The translations under genes and the position numbers were made by a program. The notes beneath the pieces are model-generated. The model made no database searches. It saw nothing but the letters and a program-made list of their open reading frames with translations, and was not told the origin of the DNA. Of a DNA stretch of 45,803 bases, positions 1 through 7,861 are shown piece after piece (position 1 is the stretch's first letter; every line of letters begins with the position of its first letter). The DNA is from AP-16 sp036395835 (GTDB lineage: Bacteria > Pseudomonadota > Alphaproteobacteria > Rhizobiales > Xanthobacteraceae): assembly GCA_036395835.1 (NCBI GenBank), contig DASWCW010000168.1:1-45803 (forward strand), given 5' to 3'.

Positions 1-131
1 GCCGCGAGCGCATCGAGATCGGCCGCGACCTTGTCGATCGCACCGGTATCGCGCGCAAGCTCGAACAGCGCGGTCGCATAGCGGCCCGCCATTCCGCCCA
101 CGATCCGGTCTTGGGTTTCTGGCTGGTTCAT
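1..131 (-). CDS. atpH: F-type ATP synthase delta subunit, N-terminal part (cut by window start)
   Basis: Only the first 43 codons are inside the window. The start codon is the reverse complement of CAT at 129-131, and the frame stays open to base 1. The translation begins MNQPETQDRIVGGMAGRYAT and continues ALFELARDTGAIDKVAADL, which matches the N-terminal helical domain of the delta (OSCP) subunit that joins F1 to the stator stalk. In alphaproteobacteria atpH commonly opens atpHAGDC next to priA, as here. The 239 bp between this start and the priA stop must hold the operon promoter, but I could not pick convincing -35/-10 boxes. The identification rests on a short stretch plus context. Confidence 0.85.
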   Translation of the reverse strand, partial: MNQPETQDRIVGGMAGRYATALFELARDTGAIDKVAADLDALA

Positions 132-370
132 TGCGCAACACGGATCGGGCCCGGCGCCGTCCCCGGGGACCCGGGGGGGGGCGGCGCAAGCCACTGGCAG
201 GAGCAGGATTTTTGCTTCAGGCGCGGAGCCGCCGCACCCTTGAAAAATCGAAGGTTTGGCTAACACAGCGCCGGGGGCGGCGCAACACGAGCAGGACCGC
301 GCAATTCGGCGGCAAACACAACCTTCCAGCACTAGGGTTCGATACCGCGGGAGCCATTCGCTCTCGCAGC

Positions 371-2551
371 TCACAAGAAGCTCTGCGGGTCGATGTCGAT
401 CTCGAGCCGCACCCCGCCCTTCTGCTTCGGCGCGCGGGCGAGCCACGCGCGCAGATAGTCCGAGAGAGCGAAATTGCGCGCGGATTTCGCCAGCAGCCGG
501 AACCGGTGCCGGCCGCGGATGACCGCGATCGGCGCTTCCGCGGGCCCCAGCACGCGCACCTCATCGCTCGCCGGCGCCGCGGCGGCGAGTTTGCGCGCGA
601 ATCCTGCCGTGCTCGGGCGGTCGGGCCCGGAGACCACGAGGCCGGCGAGGCGCCCGAACGGCGGATACGAGCTGCGCTCGCGCGCGGCGATCTCGGCCGC
701 GTAGAACGCCTCGCGGTCGGCCGCGATCAGCGCCCGCATCACCGGATGATCGGGCTGATGCGTCTGGAGCAGGCCGCGGCCGCGACCGGCCCGGCCCGCC
801 TCGCGTCCGGCGCGGCCGACGACCTGGTGCAGCAATTGGAAGCTTTTCTCCGCCGCGCGCGGGTCGCCGGAACCGAGCCCCAGGTCGGCGTCGACGATAC
901 CGACCAGGTTGAGCTTGGGAAAATGATGACCCTTGGCGACGAGCTGGGTGCCGATGACGAGATCGACCTTGCCCTGCTCGATCTCGGCGAGTTCCTCGCG
1001 CAGGCGCTCGACGGTCGCGACGAGATCGCTCGAGAGCACGAGGATGCGCTTTTGCGGAAACAGCGCAGCGACCTCCTCCTCGAGCCGCTCGACGCCGGGC
1101 CCGCAGGCGACGAAGGAATCCTTCGCCTCGCATTTCGGGCACGCGGCGGGCCGCGGCGTCGAGAACCCGCAATGGTGGCACACCAGGCTGCGCCGAAAGC
1201 GATGATCGACCAGCCACGCATCGCAATGCGGGCATTGCAGCCGAAAGCCGCAGGCGCGGCAGAGCGTGAGCGGCGCGTAGCCGCGCCGGTTGAGGAACAG
1301 GAGCGCCTGGTCGCCACCCGCGAGCGTCGCCTGCACGGCCTCGGCAAGCCGCGGCGCAATAAAGCGTCCGCGCGGCGGGCCTTCACGGCGCAGATCGATG
1401 GCCTCGATGGCTGGCTGGTGCTGGCCGCCGAACCGCTCGGGAAGCGAGAGCCGCGCGTAGCGCCCGCGCTGCGCGTTGACCTCGGTCTCGACCGAGGGCG
1501 TCGCCGACGCCAGCACGATGGGAATTTTCGCGATATGCGCCCGCACCACCGCCATGTCGCGGGCGTGATAGCGCACGCCATCCTCCTGCTTGTAGGCCGG
1601 GTCATGCTCCTCGTCGACGATGACGAGCCCGAGATCCGCATAGGGCAGGAACAGCGCGGATCGCGCGCCGACCACGACCTCGATCTCGCCACGGGCCGCC
1701 GCCGCCCAGGTGCGCGCCCGCACGCGCGGCGATAGGCTCGAATGCCATTCGGCCGGACGCACGCCGAAGCGCTCGACGAAGCGGTCGAGAAATTGCGCGG
1801 TGAGCGCGATCTCCGGCATCAGGACTAGAATCTGGCGGGAGCGCCGGATCGCTTCGGCGATAGCTTCGAAATAGACCGCGGTCTTGCCGGAGCCGGTCAC
1901 GCCGTCAATCAGCGTCACCGAGTAGCCACCCGTCGCGACCGCGGCGCGCAGCGCGTCGGCGGCCCCGGCCTGCGCGGCACTCAGGTCCGGCGCGGCAAAG
2001 TCCGGATCGGGAGGGCGCGCGACCGGCTCGGGTGCAAGCGCCGCAGTCTCGAGCGTTCCTTCGTCGACAAGGCCGTCGATGACGCCGGGCGAGACGCCGG
2101 CTTCCTCGGCGACGTCGCGCTTGGCGCGGAGCAGACCGTCGGCAAGGACGGCCAGAACTTTGTTGCGCGCCGGGGTCATGCGCAGCGGCGCCGGGCCCGC
2201 AAGCCGCACCGCGACGCGCGGGCGCTCCGGCCCGAGCTGCTCGCCCATGCGCAACGCCATGCGCAGCACCATGCCGCGTGAGCTCAGCGTGTAGTCGGCG
2301 ACCCAGTCGATGAAGGCTCGCAGCTCCGGCTTGAGCGCCGGCGCTTCGAGCTTCTCGGCCACGTCTTTCAGCCGATTGTCGAGCCCGGGCCGCGCCACGC
2401 CCTCGCCCCACACCGCGCCGGTCGCTTCGCGCGGACCGAGCGGCACGCGCACGAGATCGCCGGGGGCAAGCTCGAGCCCCGCCGGCACCCGATAGGAATA
2501 GGCCTGATCGAGCGCGACCGGCACGAGGACCTTGACAATTTGCTTGGGCAT
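371..2551 (-). CDS. priA: Primosomal protein N' (replication restart helicase PriA)
   Basis: A 726-residue 3'-to-5' DNA helicase that reloads the replisome at stalled forks. Visible landmarks are an N-terminal 3'-DNA-binding domain (about 1-105), Walker A GVTGSGKT (217-224), the DEEH box (313-316), the helicase motif LASATPSVET (347-356), and eight zinc-binding cysteines at 431, 434, 440, 443, 458, 461, 471 and 474. Length is usual for the family. The ATG start gives MPKQIVKVLVPVALDQAYSY, a typical PriA N-terminus, and no strong Shine-Dalgarno (SD) sequence precedes it. It is divergent from xerC and lies upstream of atpH on the same strand. All key residues are present. Confidence 0.97.
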   Translation of the reverse strand: MPKQIVKVLVPVALDQAYSYRVPAGLELAPGDLVRVPLGPREATGAVWGEGVARPGLDNRLKDVAEKLEAPALKPELRAFIDWVADYTLSSRGMVLRMALRMGEQLGPERPRVAVRLAGPAPLRMTPARNKVLAVLADGLLRAKRDVAEEAGVSPGVIDGLVDEGTLETAALAPEPVARPPDPDFAAPDLSAAQAGAADALRAAVATGGYSVTLIDGVTGSGKTAVYFEAIAEAIRRSRQILVLMPEIALTAQFLDRFVERFGVRPAEWHSSLSPRVRARTWAAAARGEIEVVVGARSALFLPYADLGLVIVDEEHDPAYKQEDGVRYHARDMAVVRAHIAKIPIVLASATPSVETEVNAQRGRYARLSLPERFGGQHQPAIEAIDLRREGPPRGRFIAPRLAEAVQATLAGGDQALLFLNRRGYAPLTLCRACGFRLQCPHCDAWLVDHRFRRSLVCHHCGFSTPRPAACPKCEAKDSFVACGPGVERLEEEVAALFPQKRILVLSSDLVATVERLREELAEIEQGKVDLVIGTQLVAKGHHFPKLNLVGIVDADLGLGSGDPRAAEKSFQLLHQVVGRAGREAGRAGRGRGLLQTHQPDHPVMRALIAADREAFYAAEIAARERSSYPPFGRLAGLVVSGPDRPSTAGFARKLAAAAPASDEVRVLGPAEAPIAVIRGRHRFRLLAKSARNFALSDYLRAWLARAPKQKGGVRLEIDIDPQSFL

Positions 2552-2644
2552 GGCCGGCCGGCGATCCGGTTAACGAAAGGTGAAGGAAAGGGGTGAGATA
2601 ACTCGCGGGGTGTCAAGGCACGGCGGAGCGACACGCGCACTTAC

Positions 2645-2662
2645 CCTCCCCTGGAGGGGAGG
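2645..2662. repeat. Short palindromic repeat core (CCTCCCC/GGGGAGG family) between priA and xerC
   Basis: CCTCCCCT, two G, then AGGGGAGG form a perfect 8-bp stem. The following GTCGACCGG resembles the end of the larger GGGGAGG-type elements at 16215-16319, 37531-37643 and 45280-45388, so this looks like a half or remnant copy. It lies in the divergent priA/xerC spacer, upstream of the preferred xerC start. Confidence 0.6.
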
Positions 2663-2723
2663 TCGACCGGAGTTGCAGCTATTTATGCGCAACCAACGAA
2701 GCTCGCAGGAAAATCGAAGCGTT

Positions 2724-3662
2724 ATGCTTGCCTTCGCCCGACCGGACCTCGCCGGCGCGGTGGAGCGATGGCTCGAGCATCTCGGCGCGGAGCGCCGTTA
2801 TTCGCCAAAAACGCTCGAAGCCTACGGGCGCGACGTGCGGCAATGGCTGGGGTTTCTGGCCGAACATCTCGGCAAGAAGCTCACCCTGGCGGATCTGGAA
2901 CAGCTCGAGCCGCGTGACGTGCGCGCGTTCTTGGCGGCGCGTCGGGCGGCGGGCCTTACCGGGCGCTCGCTGATGCGCACGCTTGCGGGCACGCGGTCGT
3001 TCGCCCGCCATCTCGAGCGCAACGGCAAGGGTGCGGTCGGCGCGCTCTCCGCCGTGCGCTCGCCCAAACTCCCCAAGACCCTGCCGAAGCCGCTCGCGGT
3101 GAGCGCCGCCAAGCGCATCGTGGAAACCGAGCTGCGCGCCGGAGAGGATCGCGAGCCCTGGATTCTGGCGCGCGACGCCGCGGTGCTGGCCTTGCTCTAC
3201 GGCTCCGGTCTGCGCATTTCCGAGGCGCTCGCGCTCGAGCGCCACGAAGTGCCGGAACCCGGCCAAGGCGACGCCATCGTGGTCACCGGCAAGGGCAATA
3301 AGACCCGCATGGTTCCGGTGTTGCAGCAGGTGCTCGGCCTCATCGCCGATTATGTCGCGATCTGCCCCTATGGGCTCGCCGCCGAAGATCCGCTCTTCGT
3401 CGGCGCCAAGGGCGGGCGGCTATCGCCCCGGATCGTGCAGCTCGCGATGGCGGGGCTGCGCGGCGCGCTAGGGCTTCCGCAGACCGCGACCCCGCACGCG
3501 CTGCGGCATTCCTTCGCCACGCACCTGCTCGCGCGGGGTGGCGATTTGCGCGCGATTCAGGAGCTGCTCGGCCACGCCTCGCTCTCGACCACGCAGATCT
3601 ACACCGAGGTGGATGCCGAGCGGCTGATCGAAATCTATCGCAACGCGCATCCGCGGGCGTGA
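2724..3662 (+). CDS. xerC: Tyrosine recombinase XerC (chromosome dimer resolution)
   Basis: A 312-residue tyrosine recombinase that, with XerD, resolves chromosome dimers at dif. An N-terminal SAM-like core-binding domain (about 10-100) precedes the catalytic domain. The full catalytic set is visible: Arg164 (SGLRISEA), Lys190 (GKGNKTR), His258 and Arg261 (HALRH), His284 (LLGHASLSTTQIY) and Tyr293. I chose the ATG at 2724, 14 bases after an AGGA. An in-frame ATG at 2685 would add 13 residues and cannot be excluded. A longer frame from 2580 would translate part of a palindromic repeat and is rejected. XerD-like paralogues share the motifs; the place next to priA fits XerC. Confidence 0.9.
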   Translation: MLAFARPDLAGAVERWLEHLGAERRYSPKTLEAYGRDVRQWLGFLAEHLGKKLTLADLEQLEPRDVRAFLAARRAAGLTGRSLMRTLAGTRSFARHLERNGKGAVGALSAVRSPKLPKTLPKPLAVSAAKRIVETELRAGEDREPWILARDAAVLALLYGSGLRISEALALERHEVPEPGQGDAIVVTGKGNKTRMVPVLQQVLGLIADYVAICPYGLAAEDPLFVGAKGGRLSPRIVQLAMAGLRGALGLPQTATPHALRHSFATHLLARGGDLRAIQELLGHASLSTTQIYTEVDAERLIEIYRNAHPRA

Positions 3663-3753
3663 ATCCGCAAACTCCCGCCCGCCGCAGCCCTCTTGCGCGC
3701 GCCGAGCGGTTCGTTACATCGTCCACCGGACCCAATCGCTGGAGACGATGGCC

Positions 3754-4356
3754 ATGCCTGGCGCACACGAACACGTAGAGCACGCCGAGGAAGCCGAGCA
3801 CATCGCCGGATCGAACAAGAAGATCGCGCTGTTGATCTCGGTCCTGGCGCTATTCCTGGCTTTCGCCGAGACGCTGGGCAAGAGCGCGCAGACCGAGGGC
3901 TTGCGCGCCAATATCGAGGCCGCGAACCTGTGGGCGTTCTACCAGGCCAAGCACATGCGCGAGACGACGCTGCGGACGGCCGCAGAGATCATGGAATTGG
4001 ATCTACCGAGCACGAGCGATCCGGACGCCAAGGCAGCCAAGCAGAAACGCATCGCCGGCTGGCAGAAGACCGCGGATCGCTACCAGTCGGATCCCGAAAA
4101 GCACGAAGGTCGCAAGGAGCTGGAGGAAAAGGCCCGCGACAAGGAGAAGGAGCGCGATGTTGCCTTCGCCGAATATCATCACTACGAGATCGCCTCCGCG
4201 GCACTGCAAATCGGCATCGTGCTGGCATCGGCGTCGGTCATTACCTCGATGGTGGTGCTGGCGTGGCTCGGCGGCGCATTGGGGGTGATCGGCGTGGCGC
4301 TGATGGCGATCGGCTATTACGCGCCCAACGCCTTGCACGGGCTGCATTTCATCTGA
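3754..4356 (+). CDS. DUF4337 family membrane protein
   Basis: About 200 residues. An acidic, His-rich N-terminus (MPGAHEHVEHAEEAEHIAG) is followed by a membrane segment (about 25-41), a long charged helical region rich in Lys, Glu and Arg (about 85-140, probably coiled coil), and two hydrophobic segments near the C-terminus (about 148-190). This is the layout of DUF4337, a family with no known function. I chose ATG 3754 because GGAG at 3741 sits 9 bases upstream; ATG 3748 is only 3 bases from it. Its last 8 bases overlap the end of the convergent gene at 4349-4930. Confidence 0.75.
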   Translation: MPGAHEHVEHAEEAEHIAGSNKKIALLISVLALFLAFAETLGKSAQTEGLRANIEAANLWAFYQAKHMRETTLRTAAEIMELDLPSTSDPDAKAAKQKRIAGWQKTADRYQSDPEKHEGRKELEEKARDKEKERDVAFAEYHHYEIASAALQIGIVLASASVITSMVVLAWLGGALGVIGVALMAIGYYAPNALHGLHFI

Positions 4357-4930
4357 TCGCGCGCGCCGGCCCGGGCGGCGGATCTGTCGGCGGCGAGGCC
4401 ACCTCGTCCGGACGCTGCACATGGCGGCGGATGCGTGCGATTCGCCGGAAGAAGCGGCCCGCGCGCTGCGGCCTCGACAGCCAGATCAGGCGGCGGATTT
4501 TTCGCATCATGGGATCCACCATCCCGTGAGCCCAATCGCGCAACGCCATCAAGGATTGGTAGAGCAGCCGGAACCACACCAGCTGCAGCAGCTTGTCGCG
4601 GCAAGCGTCGAACACGAACGCGGTCGTGCCGAGCCCGGCGAGCTTGGCGAGCAGCAGCATGCCGGCCGCGTGCACCCAATAGCCTTCGGCAACGAGCCAC
4701 AGGCCGACCACTTTGATTGGAATGATCACGGCCACCGGCACCAGGAAAACGACGAGCGTTGCCGTGGGCGACAGCCGGTCGATCGAGCGAGCGAGCAGCG
4801 CCTTGAGGCGCTGCCAGGGAATCACTGCGACGATCCGGGCGACGATCGGCTCCAGGTGATCCCACAGCCACGCCTCGATCAGGAACAGGATGGCGAGGAA
4901 GATCCAGACCGGTTTGAGCCAGCGCCGCAT
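4349..4930 (-). CDS. Uncharacterised two-to-three-segment membrane protein
   Basis: A 193-residue protein beginning MRRWLKPVWIFLAILFLIEA, with hydrophobic segments at about 8-24, 57-78 and 84-100. A basic, arginine-rich stretch (about 140-170) and a proline-rich tail follow. The charge pattern suggests an inner-membrane protein with a cytoplasmic basic domain. I do not recognise a named family with certainty; similar small membrane proteins are common in Bradyrhizobium relatives. It lies 82 bp downstream of lpdA on the same strand and could be the last gene of the TCA transcript. It overlaps the DUF4337 gene tail to tail by 8 bp. Confidence 0.65.
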   Translation of the reverse strand: MRRWLKPVWIFLAILFLIEAWLWDHLEPIVARIVAVIPWQRLKALLARSIDRLSPTATLVVFLVPVAVIIPIKVVGLWLVAEGYWVHAAGMLLLAKLAGLGTTAFVFDACRDKLLQLVWFRLLYQSLMALRDWAHGMVDPMMRKIRRLIWLSRPQRAGRFFRRIARIRRHVQRPDEVASPPTDPPPGPARAIR

Positions 4931-5012
4931 GCGATTGGAACCTTTGTCCGTTGCAGCCTAGTCCGGCCGCCCTCAAGAGGGATCGCGAAAGCGGCGAATT
5001 CGTGCCCGCGCC

Positions 5013-6413
5013 TCACATATGGATCGGGCGCTTGTCGACCGCCAGTGCCGCCTCTTTCACCGCCTCGCTCAGGGTGGGATGCGCATGGCAGGTGCGCGCG
5101 ATGTCTTCCGAGGAGGCGCCGAATTCCATCGCCATCGCCGCTTCCGCGATCATGTTGCCGGCGTCGGCGCCGACGATGTGCACCCCGAGCACCCGGTCGG
5201 TGCTGGCGTCGGCCAGGACCTTGACGAAACCTTCCGGGGTGAGGTTGACACGGGCGCGGCTGTTGGCGGTAAACGGGAATTTGCCGGCCCGGTAGGCGAT
5301 GCCGGCCTCCTTCAGCTCCTCCTCGCTCTTACCCACGGTGGCGATCTCCGGATACGTGTAGACCACGTTGGGGATCACGTCGTAGTTCACGTGCCCGGCC
5401 TGGCCGGCGATGATTTCCGCGACTGCGACGCCCTCGTCCTCGGCCTTGTGGGCGAGCATCGGGCCGGCGATCACGTCGCCGATCGCATAAATGCCCGGGA
5501 CGCTGCTGGCGAAATGCCGATCGACGACGACGCGGCCGCGATTGTCGCGTTTCACGCCGGCCGCTTCCAGACCCAGTCCTTCGGTGTAGGGCACGCGCCC
5601 GATTGCGACGAGCACCACATCGGCCTCGATCGTCTCCGCCGCACCGCCGGACACCGGCTCGATTTTCGCCCTCAGCTTCTTGCCGGAATCATCGACGGCG
5701 GTGAGCTTGGAGGAAAGCTTGAACGCGAACCCCTGACGCTCGAGGATGCGCTGAAATTGCTTGCCGACTTCGGCGTCGATGCCCGGCAGGATGCGATCGA
5801 GGAACTCGACCACCAGCACCTGGGAGCCAAGCCGCCGCCACACCGAGCCGAGCTCGAGACCGATGACGCCGGCCCCGACCACGAGCAGGCGCTGCGGCAC
5901 CTTGTCGAGGCTCAGCGCCCCGGTCGAGGACACGATGCGCGTCTCGTCGATTTCGATGCCGTTGAGCCTGGCGACGTCGGACCCAGTGGCGATCACGATC
6001 GCCTTGGTCTCGATCGCCTGGGTTTTCCCCTCGATGGTCCGGACCTCGACCTGGCCGGGAGCGAGGATTTTTCCCGTTCCCTGAAAAGCGTCGATCTTGT
6101 TCTTCTTGAACAGAAACGCGACGCCTTTGACGTTGCCGTCGACGCCCTGGTCCTTGAACTGCATCATGCCGGGAAGGTCGAGCTTCGGCGCGCCGAGCTT
6201 GATTCCCATTTTTTCGAACGTGTGCCCGGCTTCTTCGAACAGCTCGGAAGCGTGCAGCAGGGCCTTCGACGGGATGCAGCCGATGTTGAGGCAGGTGCCG
6301 CCGAACGTCTCCCGCTTCTCCACCACGGCGACTTTCATGCCGAGCTGGGCGGCGCGTATGGCGCAGACATAGCCGCCGGGACCGCTGCCGATGACGACGA
6401 GATCGTATGCCAT
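5013..6413 (-). CDS. lpdA: Dihydrolipoyl dehydrogenase, E3 of the 2-oxoglutarate dehydrogenase complex
   Basis: A 466-residue FAD flavoprotein that reoxidises dihydrolipoamide and passes electrons to NAD+. The FAD motif GSGPGGY is at 9-15, the redox-active disulfide is Cys41-Cys46 in GGTCLNIGCIPSK, the NAD-binding GAGVIGLELGS is mid-protein, and the His445-Pro-Thr-x-x-Glu450 pair is near the C-terminus. The start is ATG 6413 (MAYDLVVIG). The frame stays open further upstream, but those codons are a palindromic repeat (translation DGRDKPDHDD) and are excluded. It follows sucB in the mdh-sucCD-sucAB-lpdA block, so it most likely serves OGDH, though E3 can be shared with other complexes. Confidence 0.97.
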   Translation of the reverse strand: MAYDLVVIGSGPGGYVCAIRAAQLGMKVAVVEKRETFGGTCLNIGCIPSKALLHASELFEEAGHTFEKMGIKLGAPKLDLPGMMQFKDQGVDGNVKGVAFLFKKNKIDAFQGTGKILAPGQVEVRTIEGKTQAIETKAIVIATGSDVARLNGIEIDETRIVSSTGALSLDKVPQRLLVVGAGVIGLELGSVWRRLGSQVLVVEFLDRILPGIDAEVGKQFQRILERQGFAFKLSSKLTAVDDSGKKLRAKIEPVSGGAAETIEADVVLVAIGRVPYTEGLGLEAAGVKRDNRGRVVVDRHFASSVPGIYAIGDVIAGPMLAHKAEDEGVAVAEIIAGQAGHVNYDVIPNVVYTYPEIATVGKSEEELKEAGIAYRAGKFPFTANSRARVNLTPEGFVKVLADASTDRVLGVHIVGADAGNMIAEAAMAMEFGASSEDIARTCHAHPTLSEAVKEAALAVDKRPIHM

Positions 6414-6437
6414 GACCTTGCTCCGCACTCGCAGATC

Positions 6438-6525
6438 GTCATGGTCGGGCTTGTCCCGGCCATCCACGTCTGTTCTCCGATCTCGGGTTCAAGACGTGGA
6501 TGCCCGGCACAAGGCCGGGCATGAC
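6438..6525. repeat. Palindromic intergenic repeat (DGRDKPDHDD type) between sucB and lpdA
   Basis: The left arm GTCATGGTCGGGCTTGTCCC and the right arm ending AAGGCCGGGCATGAC are near-perfect reverse complements that also include CCATCCACGTCT/AGACGTGGATG. The whole could fold into one hairpin with about 35-bp arms. It fills nearly all of the sucB-lpdA spacer, so it would sit inside the operon mRNA. Elements translating as DGRDKP(D/G)HDD are widespread in Rhizobiales. Confidence 0.85.
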
Positions 6526-6536
6526 GCGAAAATCTT

Positions 6537-7787
6537 TCACAAGTCCAGGATCAGCCGCGCCGGATCTTCCAGGCTCTCCTTCACCCGCACCAGGAACGTC
6601 ACCGCCTCGCGGCCGTCGACGATGCGATGGTCGTAGCTGAGCGCCAGATACATCATCGGCCGCAGCTTGATCTCGCCGCGGACCGCCATCGGGCGCTCCT
6701 GGATCTTGTGCATGCCGAGAATGCCGGATTGCGGCGCGTTGAGGATCGGGGTCGACATCAGCGATCCATAGATGCCGCCGTTGGAGATGGTGAAGGTGCC
6801 GCCCTGCATCTCCTCGATCTTCAGCGTGCCCTCGCGCGCCCGCCTGCCGAAATCCGCGATCGTCTTCTCGATGTCGGCGAGCGAGCGCTGGTCGGCCTCG
6901 CGCAGCACGGGAACGACGAGCCCCTTCTCGGTCCCGACCGCAACCCCGACGTGATAATAGTTCTTGTAGATGACATCGGTGCCGTCGATCTCGGCGTTGA
7001 CCGCGGGAAGCTCTTTGAGCGCCTGAATCGAGGCGCGCACGAAGAAGCCCATGAACCCGAGCTTCACTCCGTGCTTTTTCTCGAACAGCTCCTTGTACTG
7101 ATTGCGCAGCGCCATGACGCTTCCCATGTCGACCTCGTTGAAGGTCGTGAGCATGGCGGCGGTGTTCTGCGCGTCCTTGAGCCGGCGCGCGATCGTCTGC
7201 CGCAGCTTGGTCATGCGCACGCGCTCCTCGCGCGCGGCATCATCTGACGGCGAAGGCGCACGCATCTGGATCGCCGCTGCCGGCTGCGCGACCGGCGTGG
7301 GCGCCGCCGCGGCGCGCTCGATCGCCGCGATCATGTCGCCCTTGGTGACGCGTCCGTCCCTGCCCGTCCCGGACACGTGGGCGGCGTCGATGCCGCTCTC
7401 CTCGGCGATTTTACGCACGGAAGGCGCCAGCACATCCGCGGCGGCGGGTCGCGGCGCGGCCGGCTTGGGTTGCGGCGGCGGCTGGGGCGCTGCCTTCGGG
7501 GCCGCGGGCGCGGCTTTGGCGGGCGCCGGGGCAGCCTTGGCGGGCGCGCCGCCTTCCTGAATCTGTCCGAGCAAGGCGCCCGGCGCGACGGTCTCGCCAT
7601 CCTTGGCCAGAATCTCGGCGAGCACACCCGATGCCGGAGCAGGCACCTCGACCGTGACCTTGTCGGTCTCGAGCTCGACCACCGGCTCGTCGGCAGCAAC
7701 CGCCTCGCCGGGCTGCTTGAACCAGCGGCCGATAGTGGCCTCGGTGACCGATTCGCCCAACGTCGGAACCCGGATTTCTGTCGTCAT
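6537..7787 (-). CDS. sucB: 2-oxoglutarate dehydrogenase E2, dihydrolipoamide succinyltransferase
   Basis: A 416-residue E2 core that moves the succinyl group from lipoamide to CoA. Domains in order: one lipoyl domain with Lys43 in ELETDKVTVE (about 1-78); an Ala/Pro-rich linker; the E1/E3-binding domain (LAPSVRKIAEESGID ... GTGRDGRVTKGD, about 135-175); a second linker; and the catalytic domain with SYDHRIVDG, where His387 and Asp391 are the active-site pair. The start is ATG 7787 (MTTEIRVPTLGES); an ATG two codons earlier is possible. It lies 74 bp after sucA. The lipoyl and catalytic sequences point to the succinyl (OGDH) rather than acetyl (PDH) type. Confidence 0.96.
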   Translation of the reverse strand: MTTEIRVPTLGESVTEATIGRWFKQPGEAVAADEPVVELETDKVTVEVPAPASGVLAEILAKDGETVAPGALLGQIQEGGAPAKAAPAPAKAAPAAPKAAPQPPPQPKPAAPRPAAADVLAPSVRKIAEESGIDAAHVSGTGRDGRVTKGDMIAAIERAAAAPTPVAQPAAAIQMRAPSPSDDAAREERVRMTKLRQTIARRLKDAQNTAAMLTTFNEVDMGSVMALRNQYKELFEKKHGVKLGFMGFFVRASIQALKELPAVNAEIDGTDVIYKNYYHVGVAVGTEKGLVVPVLREADQRSLADIEKTIADFGRRAREGTLKIEEMQGGTFTISNGGIYGSLMSTPILNAPQSGILGMHKIQERPMAVRGEIKLRPMMYLALSYDHRIVDGREAVTFLVRVKESLEDPARLILDL

Positions 7788-7861
7788 GATCATCTCGCGG
7801 TTACGGCAGCATCGGTTGATGGCTGCCGAATCATCTCACTCGCGCCGGCAGATGACCGCAC

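Noticed and set aside
131..1735. Long plus-strand open frame opposite priA
   Set aside because: It is antisense to a complete PriA with all motifs, and its translation is Arg/Ala/Asp-rich with no family features. High GC makes such frames common.
6414..6467. N-terminal extension of lpdA (DGRDKPDHDD)
   Set aside because: It translates a palindromic repeat and precedes a perfect family start at MAYDLVVIG. The same reasoning removes the extensions of rpsP, ffh and xerC.
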